A stretch of DNA of 64,000 nucleotides from an uncultured Collinsella sp. Lineage in GTDB: Bacteria; Actinomycetota; Coriobacteriia; Coriobacteriales; Coriobacteriaceae. This document shows positions 16,305-27,127 of the stretch, in pieces (the stretch's first letter is position 1; each line of letters starts with the position of its first letter). The notes under the pieces were generated by a model. It was not told the DNA's origin and ran no database searches. It saw only the letters and a list, made by a program, of their open reading frames with translations. The stretch is taken from positions 444,324 through 508,323 of the forward strand of contig CAUBIC010000001.1 of NCBI GenBank assembly GCA_958435945.1. Reading direction: 5' to 3'. The translations under genes and the position numbers were made by a program.

Positions 16305-17561
16305 TTACATTCCCGTTAGCAGCACGATGTCGAGAATCGTCACGATGGCACCGATCCCTACGAGCAGCGCGTTGAGCGGGCGCGAGTTGACGTATTTGCC
16401 CATGACACGGCGTGAGCTGGTGAGCCGTATGAGCACAAAGACCGTAATCGGCAACTGAAGCGACAGCAGCGCCTGACTCCAGATGAGACCCTCAAAAGGA
16501 TTTGGGACGACCAAGCACGCCGCCACTGCGCCGACGAAACAAGCCGCCACCCCGATCGAGGAATGTCGGTCGTGGATGTCGTATTCCTCGTCGAACATGC
16601 CTGCGGTGATGGTGCCCGCCGCCATGCCCGCCGTCACACTACTCGATATACCCGCAAACAGCAGTGCCACCGCAAAGATGGCCGAGCTTGCCGGGCCCAG
16701 AATGGGGGAGAGCGTGGCCGCTGCGACGGCGAGGTCGTCTACGACAATGCCGTGCGCAAAGAAGGTCGTTGCGGCCAGGATGACCATGGCCGAGTTGATC
16801 GCCCAGCCCACGCCCATCGAAAAGAGCGTGTCGAAGAGCTCGTAGCGCAGACGTTCCTCGATAACCTGCTTGCCTTGGCCTTCGAAGTGCATGGATTGGA
16901 TGACCTCGGAGTGCAGGAAGAGGTTGTGGGGCATAACGACCGCGCCTAGGACACTTACGATAATCGCGGCCGAGCCGGTGGGCATACTGGGTGTGATCCA
17001 GCTTGCGGCGGCCATCGGCCAGTCGACCTTGACTAGCGTGAGCTCGGCCAAAAACGAGAGTCCTACCACGCCTACGAAGGCGATGATCCATCGCTCGGCG
17101 CGTTTGTAGGAGCTTGTCATGAGCATGGCAATCGATACTGCCGCGACGATGATGCAGCCCGCGCGTACGGGCAGGCCAAAGAGCATTTGAAGCGCGATCG
17201 CACCGCCCAGGACTTCGGCCATGGCGGTGGCGATGGTCGCGAGATAGGCGCTGGCGAGTACTGCGCGTCCCACGATGCGGGGGAGGTAGCGTGTCGTGGC
17301 CTCGGCAAGACAGGTGCCCGTGGCGATGCCCAAGTGCGCCGCGTTGTGCTGCAGCACGATGAGCATGATCGTGGACAGCGTGACGATCCACAGCAGCGCG
17401 TAGCCAAACTGCGAGCCGGCGGCCATGTTGGAGGCCCAGTTGCCCGGATCGATAAAGCCGACGGTCACGAGCAGCCCGGGGCCGATATGCCGCGCAATGT
17501 CTAGGCCTCCGTGACCGCCGGTGCGTCGGGAGCCAAAATGTTGTTTGAGATGGTTGAGCAT
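16305..17561 (-). CDS. mntH: Nramp family divalent metal (Mn2+/Fe2+) transporter MntH
   Basis: Proton-coupled importer of Mn2+ or Fe2+ in the cytoplasmic membrane. The ~418-residue protein has the family metal-site motifs VGFIDPGNWASNMAAG in helix 1 and VMPHNLFLHSEV in helix 6, with about eleven hydrophobic helices. Start is taken at 17561 (MLNHLKQHFG), since CAGGAG stands just before it; the frame is open 12 codons further. The gene is divergent from gltB, with an array of palindromes between. A possible metal-repressor site lies at 17623. Confidence 0.93.
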   Translation of the reverse strand: MLNHLKQHFGSRRTGGHGGLDIARHIGPGLLVTVGFIDPGNWASNMAAGSQFGYALLWIVTLSTIMLIVLQHNAAHLGIATGTCLAEATTRYLPRIVGRAVLASAYLATIATAMAEVLGGAIALQMLFGLPVRAGCIIVAAVSIAMLMTSSYKRAERWIIAFVGVVGLSFLAELTLVKVDWPMAAASWITPSMPTGSAAIIVSVLGAVVMPHNLFLHSEVIQSMHFEGQGKQVIEERLRYELFDTLFSMGVGWAINSAMVILAATTFFAHGIVVDDLAVAAATLSPILGPASSAIFAVALLFAGISSSVTAGMAAGTITAGMFDEEYDIHDRHSSIGVAACFVGAVAACLVVPNPFEGLIWSQALLSLQLPITVFVLIRLTSSRRVMGKYVNSRPLNALLVGIGAIVTILDIVLLTGM

Positions 17562-17622
17562 GGTGCGCTCCTGTGTGCCGTTTGTTTGACGCCGCAAAGG
17601 ATACCCGTTTTAGGCTCAAAAG

Positions 17623-17636
17623 TTAACTATGACTAA
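17623..17636. promoter_or_regulatory. Possible metal-responsive operator upstream of mntH
   Basis: TTAACTATGACTAA is an imperfect inverted repeat, 62 bases before the mntH start, in an AT-rich patch. It resembles DtxR/MntR-type sites only loosely. Confidence 0.3.
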
Positions 17637-17682
17637 CAAAATAGCTGTATTTGAATAGGATGAGGAAGGGGGCTGCCGAAAT

Positions 17683-17899
17683 GTCTTGATCTGTAACAAC
17701 TAGGGATGGAAGTTGGGCCTAGGTGTTACAGATCGAGACAGGAAGAAATGGCCCTATGGAATGTCTCGATCTGTAACAGCTGACCGCCAAAACCGGCCCT
17801 TCGTGTTACAGACTGAGACATTCGGAGCCGTCTCTCAAAAACATCTTGATCTGTAACAGTTAGTCGTCGAAATTGGGTCTTACTGTTACAGATTGAGAT
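17683..17899. repeat. Palindrome array B: three 57-nt units, period 80
   Basis: Units at 17683-17739, 17763-17819 and 17843-17899. Each has left arm G/A-TCTYGATCTGTAACA, a 25-nt loop and right arm TGTTACAG-AYYGAGAY. Linkers are exactly 23 nt, so the period is exactly 80. Loops and linkers differ from unit to unit. Confidence 0.92.
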
Positions 17900-18082
17900 G
17901 TTTGAAGCGGTGAGCTTACAGGCCGAACTTGGGGCCTATGTTGTCGCCCTTGAGGTCGGCGGTGTCCACTCGTAGGGCGTGCGTTACGCGATTGTTTCGA
18001 AACGGGTGGGAAACACAACGGGCCGGCGGTGCTCCTAGTATGCCTATTCAACTGACTGTCTAATATCTAGGGGAGGATCGCG

Positions 18083-21000
18083 ATGCAGGCAGATTCCGCT
18101 CAGCAGCAGGGCCTTTATCGCCCCGAATTCGACCACGATGCATGCGGCATCGGCGCGCTTGCCGATATCAACGGCGAGCGCCATCACCAGATCCTGGACG
18201 ACGCACTGTCCATTCTGGTCAACTTGGAGCACCGCGGCGGCACGGGACTCGAGAAGAACACCGGCGACGGCGCCGGCATCCTGTTCCAGGTTCCGCATCA
18301 CTTTTTCCGTAAAGAGGCTCAAAAGTGTGGCCAGATTCTGCCGGCAGAGGGCGACTATGGCGTGGCCATGCTGTTCTTCCCGCAGGACGAGAAGGGCGTA
18401 GAGGATGCCCGCCGCGTGTTTGAGGAGGGCTGCGCCGAGGCCGGCGTGCCGCTGCTCTTTTGGCGCGAGGTGCCGGTTGACCCGCACGACCTGGGCGAGA
18501 CGGCCCGCGCCTGTATGCCCACTATCCTGCAGGCCTTCCTGGGCCGTCCGGACGACACGCCCGCCGGCGATGCCTTCGAGCGCCGCCTGTACGTGTGCCG
18601 CCGCACCATCGAGAAGAAGGCCGACGCTGAGTTTGCCCTGCGCGACAAAATCTTCTATGTATGCTCCATGAGCTCGCGCACCATCGTGTACAAGGGCATG
18701 CTGGTCGCCACGCAGATGCGCCGCTTCTTCATCGATCTCAACGACGCCGCCGTCAAGACGGCCGTGGCGCTCGTCCACTCGCGCTACTCCACCAACACCA
18801 CGCCCAGCTGGGAACGCGCGCACCCCAACCGCTTTATCATCCACAACGGCGAGATCAACACCCTCAAGGGCAACGTCAACTGGATCCGCGCCCGCGAGCC
18901 CAACCTGTACAGCCCCGTGCTGCAGCACGATCTTGAGCGCGTGATGCCCATCATCAACCGCGAGGGTTCCGACTCCGCGATTCTGGACAACGTGCTCGAG
19001 TTCTTGGTCATGAACGGTCGCCCGCTTACGCGTGCCGCGTCCATGTTGCTGCCCGAGCCGTGGGACCATAACGACAGCCTGAGTGAGGAGCGCCGCGCCT
19101 ACGACGCTTACCAGTCCATGCTCATGGAGCCGTGGGACGGCCCTGCCGCCATCGCCTTTACCGACGGCCGTACCCTGGGTGCTGCTCTCGACCGCAACGG
19201 CCTGCGTCCCGCCCGCTACTATGTGACGCGCGACGGTCGCTTTATGCTGGCAAGCGAGGTGGGTACCATCGAGGTGCGCCCCGAGAACATTCTGACGAGC
19301 GGCTGTCTTGGGCCGGGCCAGATGCTCGAGGTCGATTTTGCCCGCGGTCGCGTCGTCTACAACGACGAGCTGCGCGCCCGTTACGCCAAGGAAAAGCCCT
19401 ACCGTGATTGGATTGCCGAGGAGACGCTGACCGTTGACGCGCTCGATGAGCCCGTTGCGACAATGCCCGCCGAGGACGCCGAGGTGCCCGCCGCCGTGCG
19501 TATGGCCAAGCTCGGCTACCACTGGGATGACGTTGACGAGGTCGTGCGTCCCATGGCCCGGCAGGGCAAGGCGCCGCTCGCCTCGATGGGCATCGATGCG
19601 CCGCTGGCCTGCCTGTCCAAGAAGACGCGTTCGTTCTTTGACTATTTCTATCAGCTGTTCGCCCAGGTCACGAATCCGCCGATCGATGCCCTGCGCGAGC
19701 ACATGGTGACTTCGACCACGCTCTATCTGGGCAACCACGGCAACCTGCTCGAGGATTCCCGCACGGCCTGCCAGCTGGTGCGCTTGGAGCGCCCGTTGCT
19801 CAACGAGGAAGAGTTTGACCGCATCTGCGCCATCGACCGCGTGGGCTTTAAGACTCGCCGCTTCCGTGCCGTCTACCGCCGCGACGCCGGCGAGGGCGCA
19901 CTGCAGGCTGCGCTCAAGCAGCTTGCCGAGGACGTTGAGGCTGCGGTCCGCGACGGCGTGAACATCGTGGTGTTGAGCGATCGTGCCGCTGCGGGCGAGG
20001 TGCCCGTGCCGTCGCTGCTCGCTGTGGGCTGCGTGCACAACCACCTGATCCGCGCCGGCGTGCGTACCTTTGCCGACATCGTGGTGGAGTGCGGCGACGC
20101 CGTGTCCCCGCATGACTTTGCGGCACTGGTGGGCTACTCTGCGAGTGGCATCTATCCGTACAACGCACATGCGTGCATCCGAGATCTGGCTGCACGCGGC
20201 GACCTGGACGTGACGGCCGAGCAGGGCATCGCCAACTACAACAAGGCTGCGACGGCGGGCATCGTCTCCATCATGTCCAAGATGGGCATCTCCACGGTGC
20301 AGAGCTACCACTCTGCGCAGATCTTCGAGGCCGTGGGCTTTACGCCGGAGTTCGTCAACGCGTACTTTGCCGGCACGGTGAGCCGTGTGGGCGGTATGGG
20401 TGTCGAGGACGTTGAACGCGAGCAAAACGAGCGCTACGACGCCGCGCTCGCCATCCTTAAGAGTCCGGCTCCCGATCAGCTGCCCACACTGGGCCTGACC
20501 AAGTGGCGCCCGCTCGGCGGCGAGGATCACCTGATCGATCCGCAGACCGTCTACTTGCTGCAGACCGCCTGCCGTGAGGACAGCTACGACACCTTTAAGG
20601 AGTACAGCGCCCGCCTGCACCGCACCGGCCGTGCCGTGCGCCTGCGCGACTTGCTCGACTTTGATGCCAGTGGCCGCACGCCGGTTTCGCTCGACGAGGT
20701 GGAGCCCGCGCTCAACATCGTCCGCCGCTTTAACACCGGCGCCATGTCGTACGGCTCCATCAGCAAAGAGGCGCACGAGTGCATGGCTATCGCCATGAAC
20801 CGCCTGCATGGCCGTTCCAACTCGGGCGAGGGCGGCGAGGATCCGCGTCGCGAGACCCCGCTGGCCAACGGCGACTCCAAGAACTCAGCGATCAAGCAGG
20901 TGGCAAGTGCGCGCTTTGGCGTGACGAGCCGCTATCTTTGCAGCGCCTTTGAGATTCAGATCAAGATGGCCCAGGGTGCCAAGCCCGGCGAGGGTGGCCA

Positions 21001-22780
21001 CCTGCCCGGCAAGAAGGTCTACCCCTGGATCGCCGAGGTCCGTCAGTCCACGCCTGGCATCGGCCTGATTTCGCCTCCGCCGCACCACGACATCTACTCC
21101 ATCGAGGACCTGGCGGAGCTTATCTTCGATCTTAAGAACGCCAACCCCGGTGCGCGCGTGTCGGTCAAGCTGGTCAGCGAGGCCGGCGTCGGCACCATTG
21201 CTACCGGCGTGGCCAAGGGTGCCGCCGACAAGATTTTGATCAGCGGCCATAACGGCGGCTCGGGTGCCGCGGCGCGCGATTCCATTTGGCACGCCGGTCT
21301 GCCGTTGGAGCTCGGCCTTGCCGAGGCCCAGCAGACGTTGCTGCAAAACGGCCTGCGCTCCCGCGTGGTGCTCGAGGCCGACGGCAAGCTCATGGACGGC
21401 ACCGATGTTGCCGTCGCCTGCTTGCTGGGCGCCGAGGAGTTTGGCTTTGCAACCATGCCGCTCATCTCCATGGGCTGCCTCATGCAGCGCGACTGCCAGC
21501 AGGATACCTGCCCGGCCGGCATCGCGACGCAAAACTGCCGCCTGCGTCACGGCTTCCGCGGTAAGCCCGAGCACGTTGAGCACTTTATGCTCTTTGTGGC
21601 CGAGCAGCTGCGCGAGATCATGGCGAGCCTGGGCTTTCGCACCATCGACGAGATGGTCGGCCATCCCGAGTGCCTGCGTCAGATTGAGGTACCGGGCAAC
21701 CGCAAGGCCAACCTGCTCGATCTGTCGCCCGTGCTGGCGAGCGCGACCTGCGAGTTCGGTGCCCATATCCCGGGTGCCGACGGTCGCCACTTCCTGCCGC
21801 AGATGGCAGCGGACAGCGAGCTCGACAAGACGCTCGACTCCACGTTGTTCGTGCCCTATACGGCCGATGCCCGTGCGCACCTGCGTCCGATTCGCTTCCG
21901 CGCCGATATCGCCAACGTCAACCGCTGCGTGGGCACCATCCTGGGCAACGCGGTGACCAAGGCACATCCCGAGGGCCTGCCCGCCGGCTCCATCACCATC
22001 GATTGCGATGGTTCGGCCGGTCAGAGCTTTGGCGCCTTCCTGCCGCGCGGCATTACGCTCAACGTGTGCGGCGACGCCAACGACTACTTTGGCAAGGGCC
22101 TTTCGGGTGGCGAGGTGTCGGTGCGCCCCAACCCGCATGCGACCTACAAGTTCGACGAGAACATCATCGTGGGCAACGTGGCGTTCTTTGGCGCCACGAG
22201 CGGCCGCGGCTTCATTAACGGTCTTGCCGGCCAGCGTTTTGCCGTGCGCAACTCCGGCGCCACCGTGGTAGTCGAGGGCTGCGGCAACCATGGCTGCGAG
22301 TACATGACGGGCGGTCTGGCACTCATCCTGGGCGAGGTCGGGCAGAACTTTGCTGCCGGCATGACGGGCGGTGTGGCCTATGTCTTTGACCAATACGGCA
22401 CGCTCGATGCCCGTGTGAACCACGAGAGCGTTGAGCTCAAGGCCCCGACGGCCGGCGAGCTGGCGCAGATTCGCGAACTCATCCAGGAGCACGTGGACGC
22501 GACGCAGAGCCCGCGCGGCATTAAGCTGCTCTACAGCTTTGAGACGATGAGCAAGCACTTTGTGAAGGTCATTCCGACCGAGTACGAGCGCGTGCTGGCG
22601 GTTGTCGCTGCGGGTGAGGCTGCCGGCAAAACGCATGCGCAGGGCGAGGAATTGGCGTTTGACATCGTGACCGGCCGCGCGAGCGCCGCGGATGTCGCTC
22701 GCTTCGATGTCGCGGGCGGTGCCGCGGGCGCTGCGCCCGTGGCTGCCAGCTCTGTTGCTTCGACCAAGAAGGAGGCGTAA
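18083..22780 (+). CDS. gltB: Glutamate synthase large subunit
   Basis: The large subunit makes glutamate from glutamine and 2-oxoglutarate. The 1565 residues follow the family order. First is an N-terminal class II glutaminase, with the catalytic Cys at residue 21 (DHDACGIGALADINGERH); a 20-residue propeptide must be removed. A central domain follows, then the FMN/2-oxoglutarate domain (SYGSISKEAHECMAIAMNRL, GAKPGEGGHLPGKKV, LISGHNGGSGAAARDS). Next are the 3Fe-4S Cys cluster MQRDCQQDTCPAGIATQNC and the C-terminal beta-helix of GXXGXXXG repeats. Full length. gltD follows 5 bases later. Confidence 0.97.
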   Translation: MQADSAQQQGLYRPEFDHDACGIGALADINGERHHQILDDALSILVNLEHRGGTGLEKNTGDGAGILFQVPHHFFRKEAQKCGQILPAEGDYGVAMLFFPQDEKGVEDARRVFEEGCAEAGVPLLFWREVPVDPHDLGETARACMPTILQAFLGRPDDTPAGDAFERRLYVCRRTIEKKADAEFALRDKIFYVCSMSSRTIVYKGMLVATQMRRFFIDLNDAAVKTAVALVHSRYSTNTTPSWERAHPNRFIIHNGEINTLKGNVNWIRAREPNLYSPVLQHDLERVMPIINREGSDSAILDNVLEFLVMNGRPLTRAASMLLPEPWDHNDSLSEERRAYDAYQSMLMEPWDGPAAIAFTDGRTLGAALDRNGLRPARYYVTRDGRFMLASEVGTIEVRPENILTSGCLGPGQMLEVDFARGRVVYNDELRARYAKEKPYRDWIAEETLTVDALDEPVATMPAEDAEVPAAVRMAKLGYHWDDVDEVVRPMARQGKAPLASMGIDAPLACLSKKTRSFFDYFYQLFAQVTNPPIDALREHMVTSTTLYLGNHGNLLEDSRTACQLVRLERPLLNEEEFDRICAIDRVGFKTRRFRAVYRRDAGEGALQAALKQLAEDVEAAVRDGVNIVVLSDRAAAGEVPVPSLLAVGCVHNHLIRAGVRTFADIVVECGDAVSPHDFAALVGYSASGIYPYNAHACIRDLAARGDLDVTAEQGIANYNKAATAGIVSIMSKMGISTVQSYHSAQIFEAVGFTPEFVNAYFAGTVSRVGGMGVEDVEREQNERYDAALAILKSPAPDQLPTLGLTKWRPLGGEDHLIDPQTVYLLQTACREDSYDTFKEYSARLHRTGRAVRLRDLLDFDASGRTPVSLDEVEPALNIVRRFNTGAMSYGSISKEAHECMAIAMNRLHGRSNSGEGGEDPRRETPLANGDSKNSAIKQVASARFGVTSRYLCSAFEIQIKMAQGAKPGEGGHLPGKKVYPWIAEVRQSTPGIGLISPPPHHDIYSIEDLAELIFDLKNANPGARVSVKLVSEAGVGTIATGVAKGAADKILISGHNGGSGAAARDSIWHAGLPLELGLAEAQQTLLQNGLRSRVVLEADGKLMDGTDVAVACLLGAEEFGFATMPLISMGCLMQRDCQQDTCPAGIATQNCRLRHGFRGKPEHVEHFMLFVAEQLREIMASLGFRTIDEMVGHPECLRQIEVPGNRKANLLDLSPVLASATCEFGAHIPGADGRHFLPQMAADSELDKTLDSTLFVPYTADARAHLRPIRFRADIANVNRCVGTILGNAVTKAHPEGLPAGSITIDCDGSAGQSFGAFLPRGITLNVCGDANDYFGKGLSGGEVSVRPNPHATYKFDENIIVGNVAFFGATSGRGFINGLAGQRFAVRNSGATVVVEGCGNHGCEYMTGGLALILGEVGQNFAAGMTGGVAYVFDQYGTLDARVNHESVELKAPTAGELAQIRELIQEHVDATQSPRGIKLLYSFETMSKHFVKVIPTEYERVLAVVAAGEAAGKTHAQGEELAFDIVTGRASAADVARFDVAGGAAGAAPVAASSVASTKKEA

Positions 22781-22785
22781 GTGCC

Positions 22786-24267
<1,482 letters not shown>

Positions 24268-24278
24268 AGTAGTCATTT

Positions 24279-24345
24279 AAGAACGTCCCCAATGACTAGT
24301 CATTGGGGACGTTCTTTTTTGTTTAGTCGTTGGGGACACTCTTGA
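24279..24345. terminator. Terminator built from a GGGGAC-type dispersed repeat
   Basis: Perfect 19-bp palindrome centred on ACTAGT (24279-24316: AAGAACGTCCCCAATGACT and complement) followed by TTTTTT. Adjoining GTCGTTGGGGACACTCTT (to 24345) is the complement of a piece also found at 51958-51980. The pair of sequences thus recurs elsewhere. Confidence 0.8.
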
Positions 24346-24609
24346 CGTTTGACTGCTCATTTGCTGACGTGCAGGCTCGCGGCGCCTTGCTGTTTTCGTG
24401 ATGACTGCGGCTGGCAAGCTCAAAATCTCTGTTTATTTGCCTATGTTTAACTGGGATTTTGCTTCGGTATAACGTATCAGTCAAGCGTTCCGTCAAGTAT
24501 TCGGTCAGCATCTGGTTTGCAGCCTGATACCCATTTCGCCCGCGCTGGCGGCGACCACCGGCCTTCCTCGTAAGCTCAAATTGAGGTTCATCAGTTTGAG
24601 GAGGATGCC

Positions 24610-25317
24610 ATGGCTGATCATGTTTTGGACCGGGGACGTCTGGCCGAGGCCGTCGGTAACGATATTGCCGACATGGCCCAGTTCTGGATGCTGCGCAAGT
24701 TTCAGTTTTTGGAGTCGGCGCGCACGCAGTTCGAAGTGATAGTCGATCCATGGCTCAGCTATTGCGAGGAGCCCTCGCAAAACGAAATCATGGCCTATAA
24801 CATGGCATTTACCGATTGGCTGCTGTTCGAGCGTCCCTATTACCATGGCAAGACGTTGCTTGAGCTGTATGTTGACGAGCCGCCGGCGTCGCTTTCGCCC
24901 GCTTCGCTCAGGCGGCTCGAACAGGTGCGCGACACGCACTATTTCTCGCGCTTTGGCATTTTGGACAAGGACCCTGCGACTGGTATGGTCGCGCTGCGTG
25001 ACACGCGCACCGACCGTCGTTTTGATGTCTACGACCCACATATCGTGCAAAAAGAGCACTGGCGCGATGGTGCGATTGCGGTGCGCATCGCGTGCGTTGA
25101 CGATGTTTGGCTGACGGCGGGACAGCTCTACCTCTACGACATTGCGCGCCTGAGCGATACGGCGGTCGACGGGCCTGGCGCCGTTCATCCGGAAGACCTA
25201 GAAGATGGCTTCGACACCTCGTGTATCAGCTTCTTTTTGAGGCTGGTCCGCGACATCATGGGTGCCCAGGGGCGGTATGTGAAGTCGCTCAACATCTACG
25301 AACAGGAATGGGAGTAG
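24610..25317 (+). CDS. Conserved-looking hypothetical protein
   Basis: Soluble 235-residue protein that I do not recognise. It is acidic and rich in aromatic residues (AQFWMLRKFQFLESARTQFEVIVDPWLSYCEEP, NMAFTDWLLFERPYY, RDTHYFSRFGILDKDPATGMVALRD). The start has GAGGAGG upstream and base composition is like the neighbours, so it is likely a real gene. The middle part, GMVALRDTRTDRRFDVYDPHIVQKEHW, reads like a small beta-barrel. It lies between the gltD terminator and palindrome array C. No function is proposed. Confidence 0.7.
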   Translation: MADHVLDRGRLAEAVGNDIADMAQFWMLRKFQFLESARTQFEVIVDPWLSYCEEPSQNEIMAYNMAFTDWLLFERPYYHGKTLLELYVDEPPASLSPASLRRLEQVRDTHYFSRFGILDKDPATGMVALRDTRTDRRFDVYDPHIVQKEHWRDGAIAVRIACVDDVWLTAGQLYLYDIARLSDTAVDGPGAVHPEDLEDGFDTSCISFFLRLVRDIMGAQGRYVKSLNIYEQEWE

Positions 25318-25357
25318 GGGATGGGCAGTTGTCGCCCGCCTTGCCCTCTGCCTTTTT

Positions 25358-25654
25358 GTCTCGATCAGTAACGTCTAGAGACCATTTGGACCCGTAGTTG
25401 TTACAGATCGAGATGAACAATGCAGACTCGACTGAATGTCTCGATCTGTAACAACAAGGGGCCGTTTGGCCATCTAACTGTTACAGATCAAGACGGAAGG
25501 TTGGCGCCTGCCGAAAGATCTCGATCTGTAACGGGAAGGGGCCAAAATTCGACCTACCTGTTACAGATCGAGACAAAGGTTGGACGCACGACTGAAAATC
25601 TCGATCTGTAACAACTAGAGGCTCAAAGACTGTCTTCCTGTTACAGATCAAGAC
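25358..25654. repeat. Palindrome array C: four 57-nt units, period 80
   Basis: Units at 25358-25414, 25438-25494, 25518-25574 and 25598-25654, all 57 nt, separated by linkers of exactly 23 nt. It begins 40 bases after the stop codon of the hypothetical gene and ends 26 bases before the likely ATG of the nuclease-like gene (2 bases before an in-frame TTG at 25657). Confidence 0.95.
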
Positions 25655-25680
25655 ATTTGTCAGCGGCGGCAACAGCGGCG

Positions 25681-26751
25681 ATGGTCCATTTCTCCGATGT
25701 GATGGTGATAGAAGTGTCTAATACCGTTTTTAAACACAAGCATGCAACACGTAACACCTTGGCGCGGAATAGGATGCTTGCCAGGCTCACGGAGGCGGCT
25801 GAACAAGACGTGCTGCTTGTGACGCACGACAATGCCGAGCTCATGTGGCTGCGGCGCCATGTGGGCACAGACGATATTGCGGAGCCCGAATCGCACCTTT
25901 TTTGTTTTCAGTATGAATGGGATGCATTGACACCGCCGGAGCGGGCGCGGTGGACCATCAAGGGACTTGCGGAGTTTCATCCCGATTGGGCGTTTTGGGG
26001 GTATGACGCCGCGCTGATATGGGGTCTGGAGGTGCCGAATGATCTGCTCGGGCCGCGTTACTTGGTCAAAACGGGTTGTTCGGTGGCGTTGAGTACGGGG
26101 TGTAGGCTTCTACGTCCGCAGGCGGCGGGTGCGCTTGAGCGCGTCGATGGCGTGCGGGTGACGCCGTTTTGGCGCACGGTGGAGGATTGTCTGCTGCGTG
26201 CGCCGTTTTCGTATGGTCTGGCGATCGCCGATTCTGCATTGCGGGCGAAGGGCATGTCGCGCGACGACCTCTGCGAACGGCTCCAGGCCGATTGCGAGGG
26301 CAGGCGAGGGTATCGCAGAGCTCAGGTGATTGCGTCGCATGCGGACGGCCTGTCCGAAAACGGTGGCGAGTCTCGGTTCCGAGCGTTCTTTATTGCATAC
26401 GGTTTTCCGGTGCCAGAGTTGCAGGTGGAGTTTCGCGATCCGCTCGATTTGAGCCAGGTGTTTCGGGTCGATTATTTCTGGAGGCTCGAGGACGGGACGT
26501 GCGTCATCGGCGAGCTCGACGGAAAGGGGAAGTATGCCTTGCAGAACGGCGAGGGCCGGGAGTCGGTCGACCCGTTCGTGGCAGAACGTCAGCGGGAGTC
26601 CCATCTGACAATGCTCGGGCACAAGGTACTTCGGTTCACGTTTGATGAACTCAAGAACCCGGGGAAGCTGGTTGAAAAGATGAGGCTAGCGGGTATTCCG
26701 CGACGGGCCGATTTGGCTGAGGAATGGAAGCGTCAGTGGTGTGGGCACTGA
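25681..26751 (+). CDS. AbiEi-like / DUF559 (Vsr-fold) nuclease candidate, flanked by palindrome arrays
   Basis: About 356 residues. The middle (WGYDAALIWGLEVP, then VRVTPFWRTVEDCLLRAPFSYGLAIADSALRAKG, GRRGYRRAQVIASHADGLSENGGESRFRAFF) matches the pattern of actinobacterial proteins with an AbiEi-type regulator region joined to a DUF559 domain. The C-terminal ~120 residues show a PD-(D/E)XK/Vsr-like order: Glu in ESRFR, Asp in FRVDYFW, Glu in VIGELDGKGKY, then ERQRESHLTMLGHKVLRFTFDEL. The N-terminal ~75 residues are not recognised. The ATG at 25681 and a TTG at 25657 both lack a clear ribosome site, so the start is uncertain. It lies alone between arrays C and D, 8 bases from D1. Ends in TGA, uncommon here. 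Confidence 0.75.
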   Translation: MVHFSDVMVIEVSNTVFKHKHATRNTLARNRMLARLTEAAEQDVLLVTHDNAELMWLRRHVGTDDIAEPESHLFCFQYEWDALTPPERARWTIKGLAEFHPDWAFWGYDAALIWGLEVPNDLLGPRYLVKTGCSVALSTGCRLLRPQAAGALERVDGVRVTPFWRTVEDCLLRAPFSYGLAIADSALRAKGMSRDDLCERLQADCEGRRGYRRAQVIASHADGLSENGGESRFRAFFIAYGFPVPELQVEFRDPLDLSQVFRVDYFWRLEDGTCVIGELDGKGKYALQNGEGRESVDPFVAERQRESHLTMLGHKVLRFTFDELKNPGKLVEKMRLAGIPRRADLAEEWKRQWCGH

Positions 26752-26759
26752 AGCGGACT

Positions 26760-26976
26760 GTCTCAATCTGTAACATTTAGAGGCCGAAAACCTGTCTACC
26801 TGTTACAGATCTAGACGTTTGACGACGGGGCTGGAGAATGTCTCGATCTGTAACATCTAACGGCCAAAAATCGGTCTAACTGTTACAGATTGAGACAAAG
26901 GCTGGAGGCACGACCGAAAATCTCGATCTGTAACATTTGGAAGGTTAAAGACGGTCTATCTGTTACAGATCAAGAC
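26760..26976. repeat. Palindrome array D: three 57-nt units, period 80
   Basis: Units at 26760-26816, 26840-26896 and 26920-26976 with 23-nt linkers. The linker between D2 and D3 matches the one between C3 and C4 at 20 of 23 bases, so arrays C and D share ancestry. It begins 8 bases after the nuclease-like gene. Confidence 0.95.
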
Positions 26977-27127
26977 GTTTTGCTGGAACGACCGAAGCAT
27001 CGCTGCACTGGTCTGTTTATCCTCACGCCCTTCTCTTCCTCCCGTTAGCCGATATGTCCGCAGCAACGCTGCCGTGCTGGGCGATAATGGACAAATGTTC
27101 AAGTTAATTGTGAGGGAGGAGCTCGAT
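26977..27127. other. Spacer before amidohydrolase
   Basis: No gene. It holds the presumed promoter and the strong ribosome site GAGGGAGGAG at 27112-27121. Confidence 0.5.

Larger units (their letters stand above)
17598..18082. other. Divergent mntH-gltB intergenic region
   Basis: No gene. It holds the possible mntH operator, the three-unit palindrome array (17683-17899) and, near the end, TAATAT followed by GGGGAGG before gltB. Confidence 0.7.

Noticed and set aside
18044..20809. Long open frame opposite gltB (921 codons)
   Set aside because: No ribosome site or motif; gltB covers this region.
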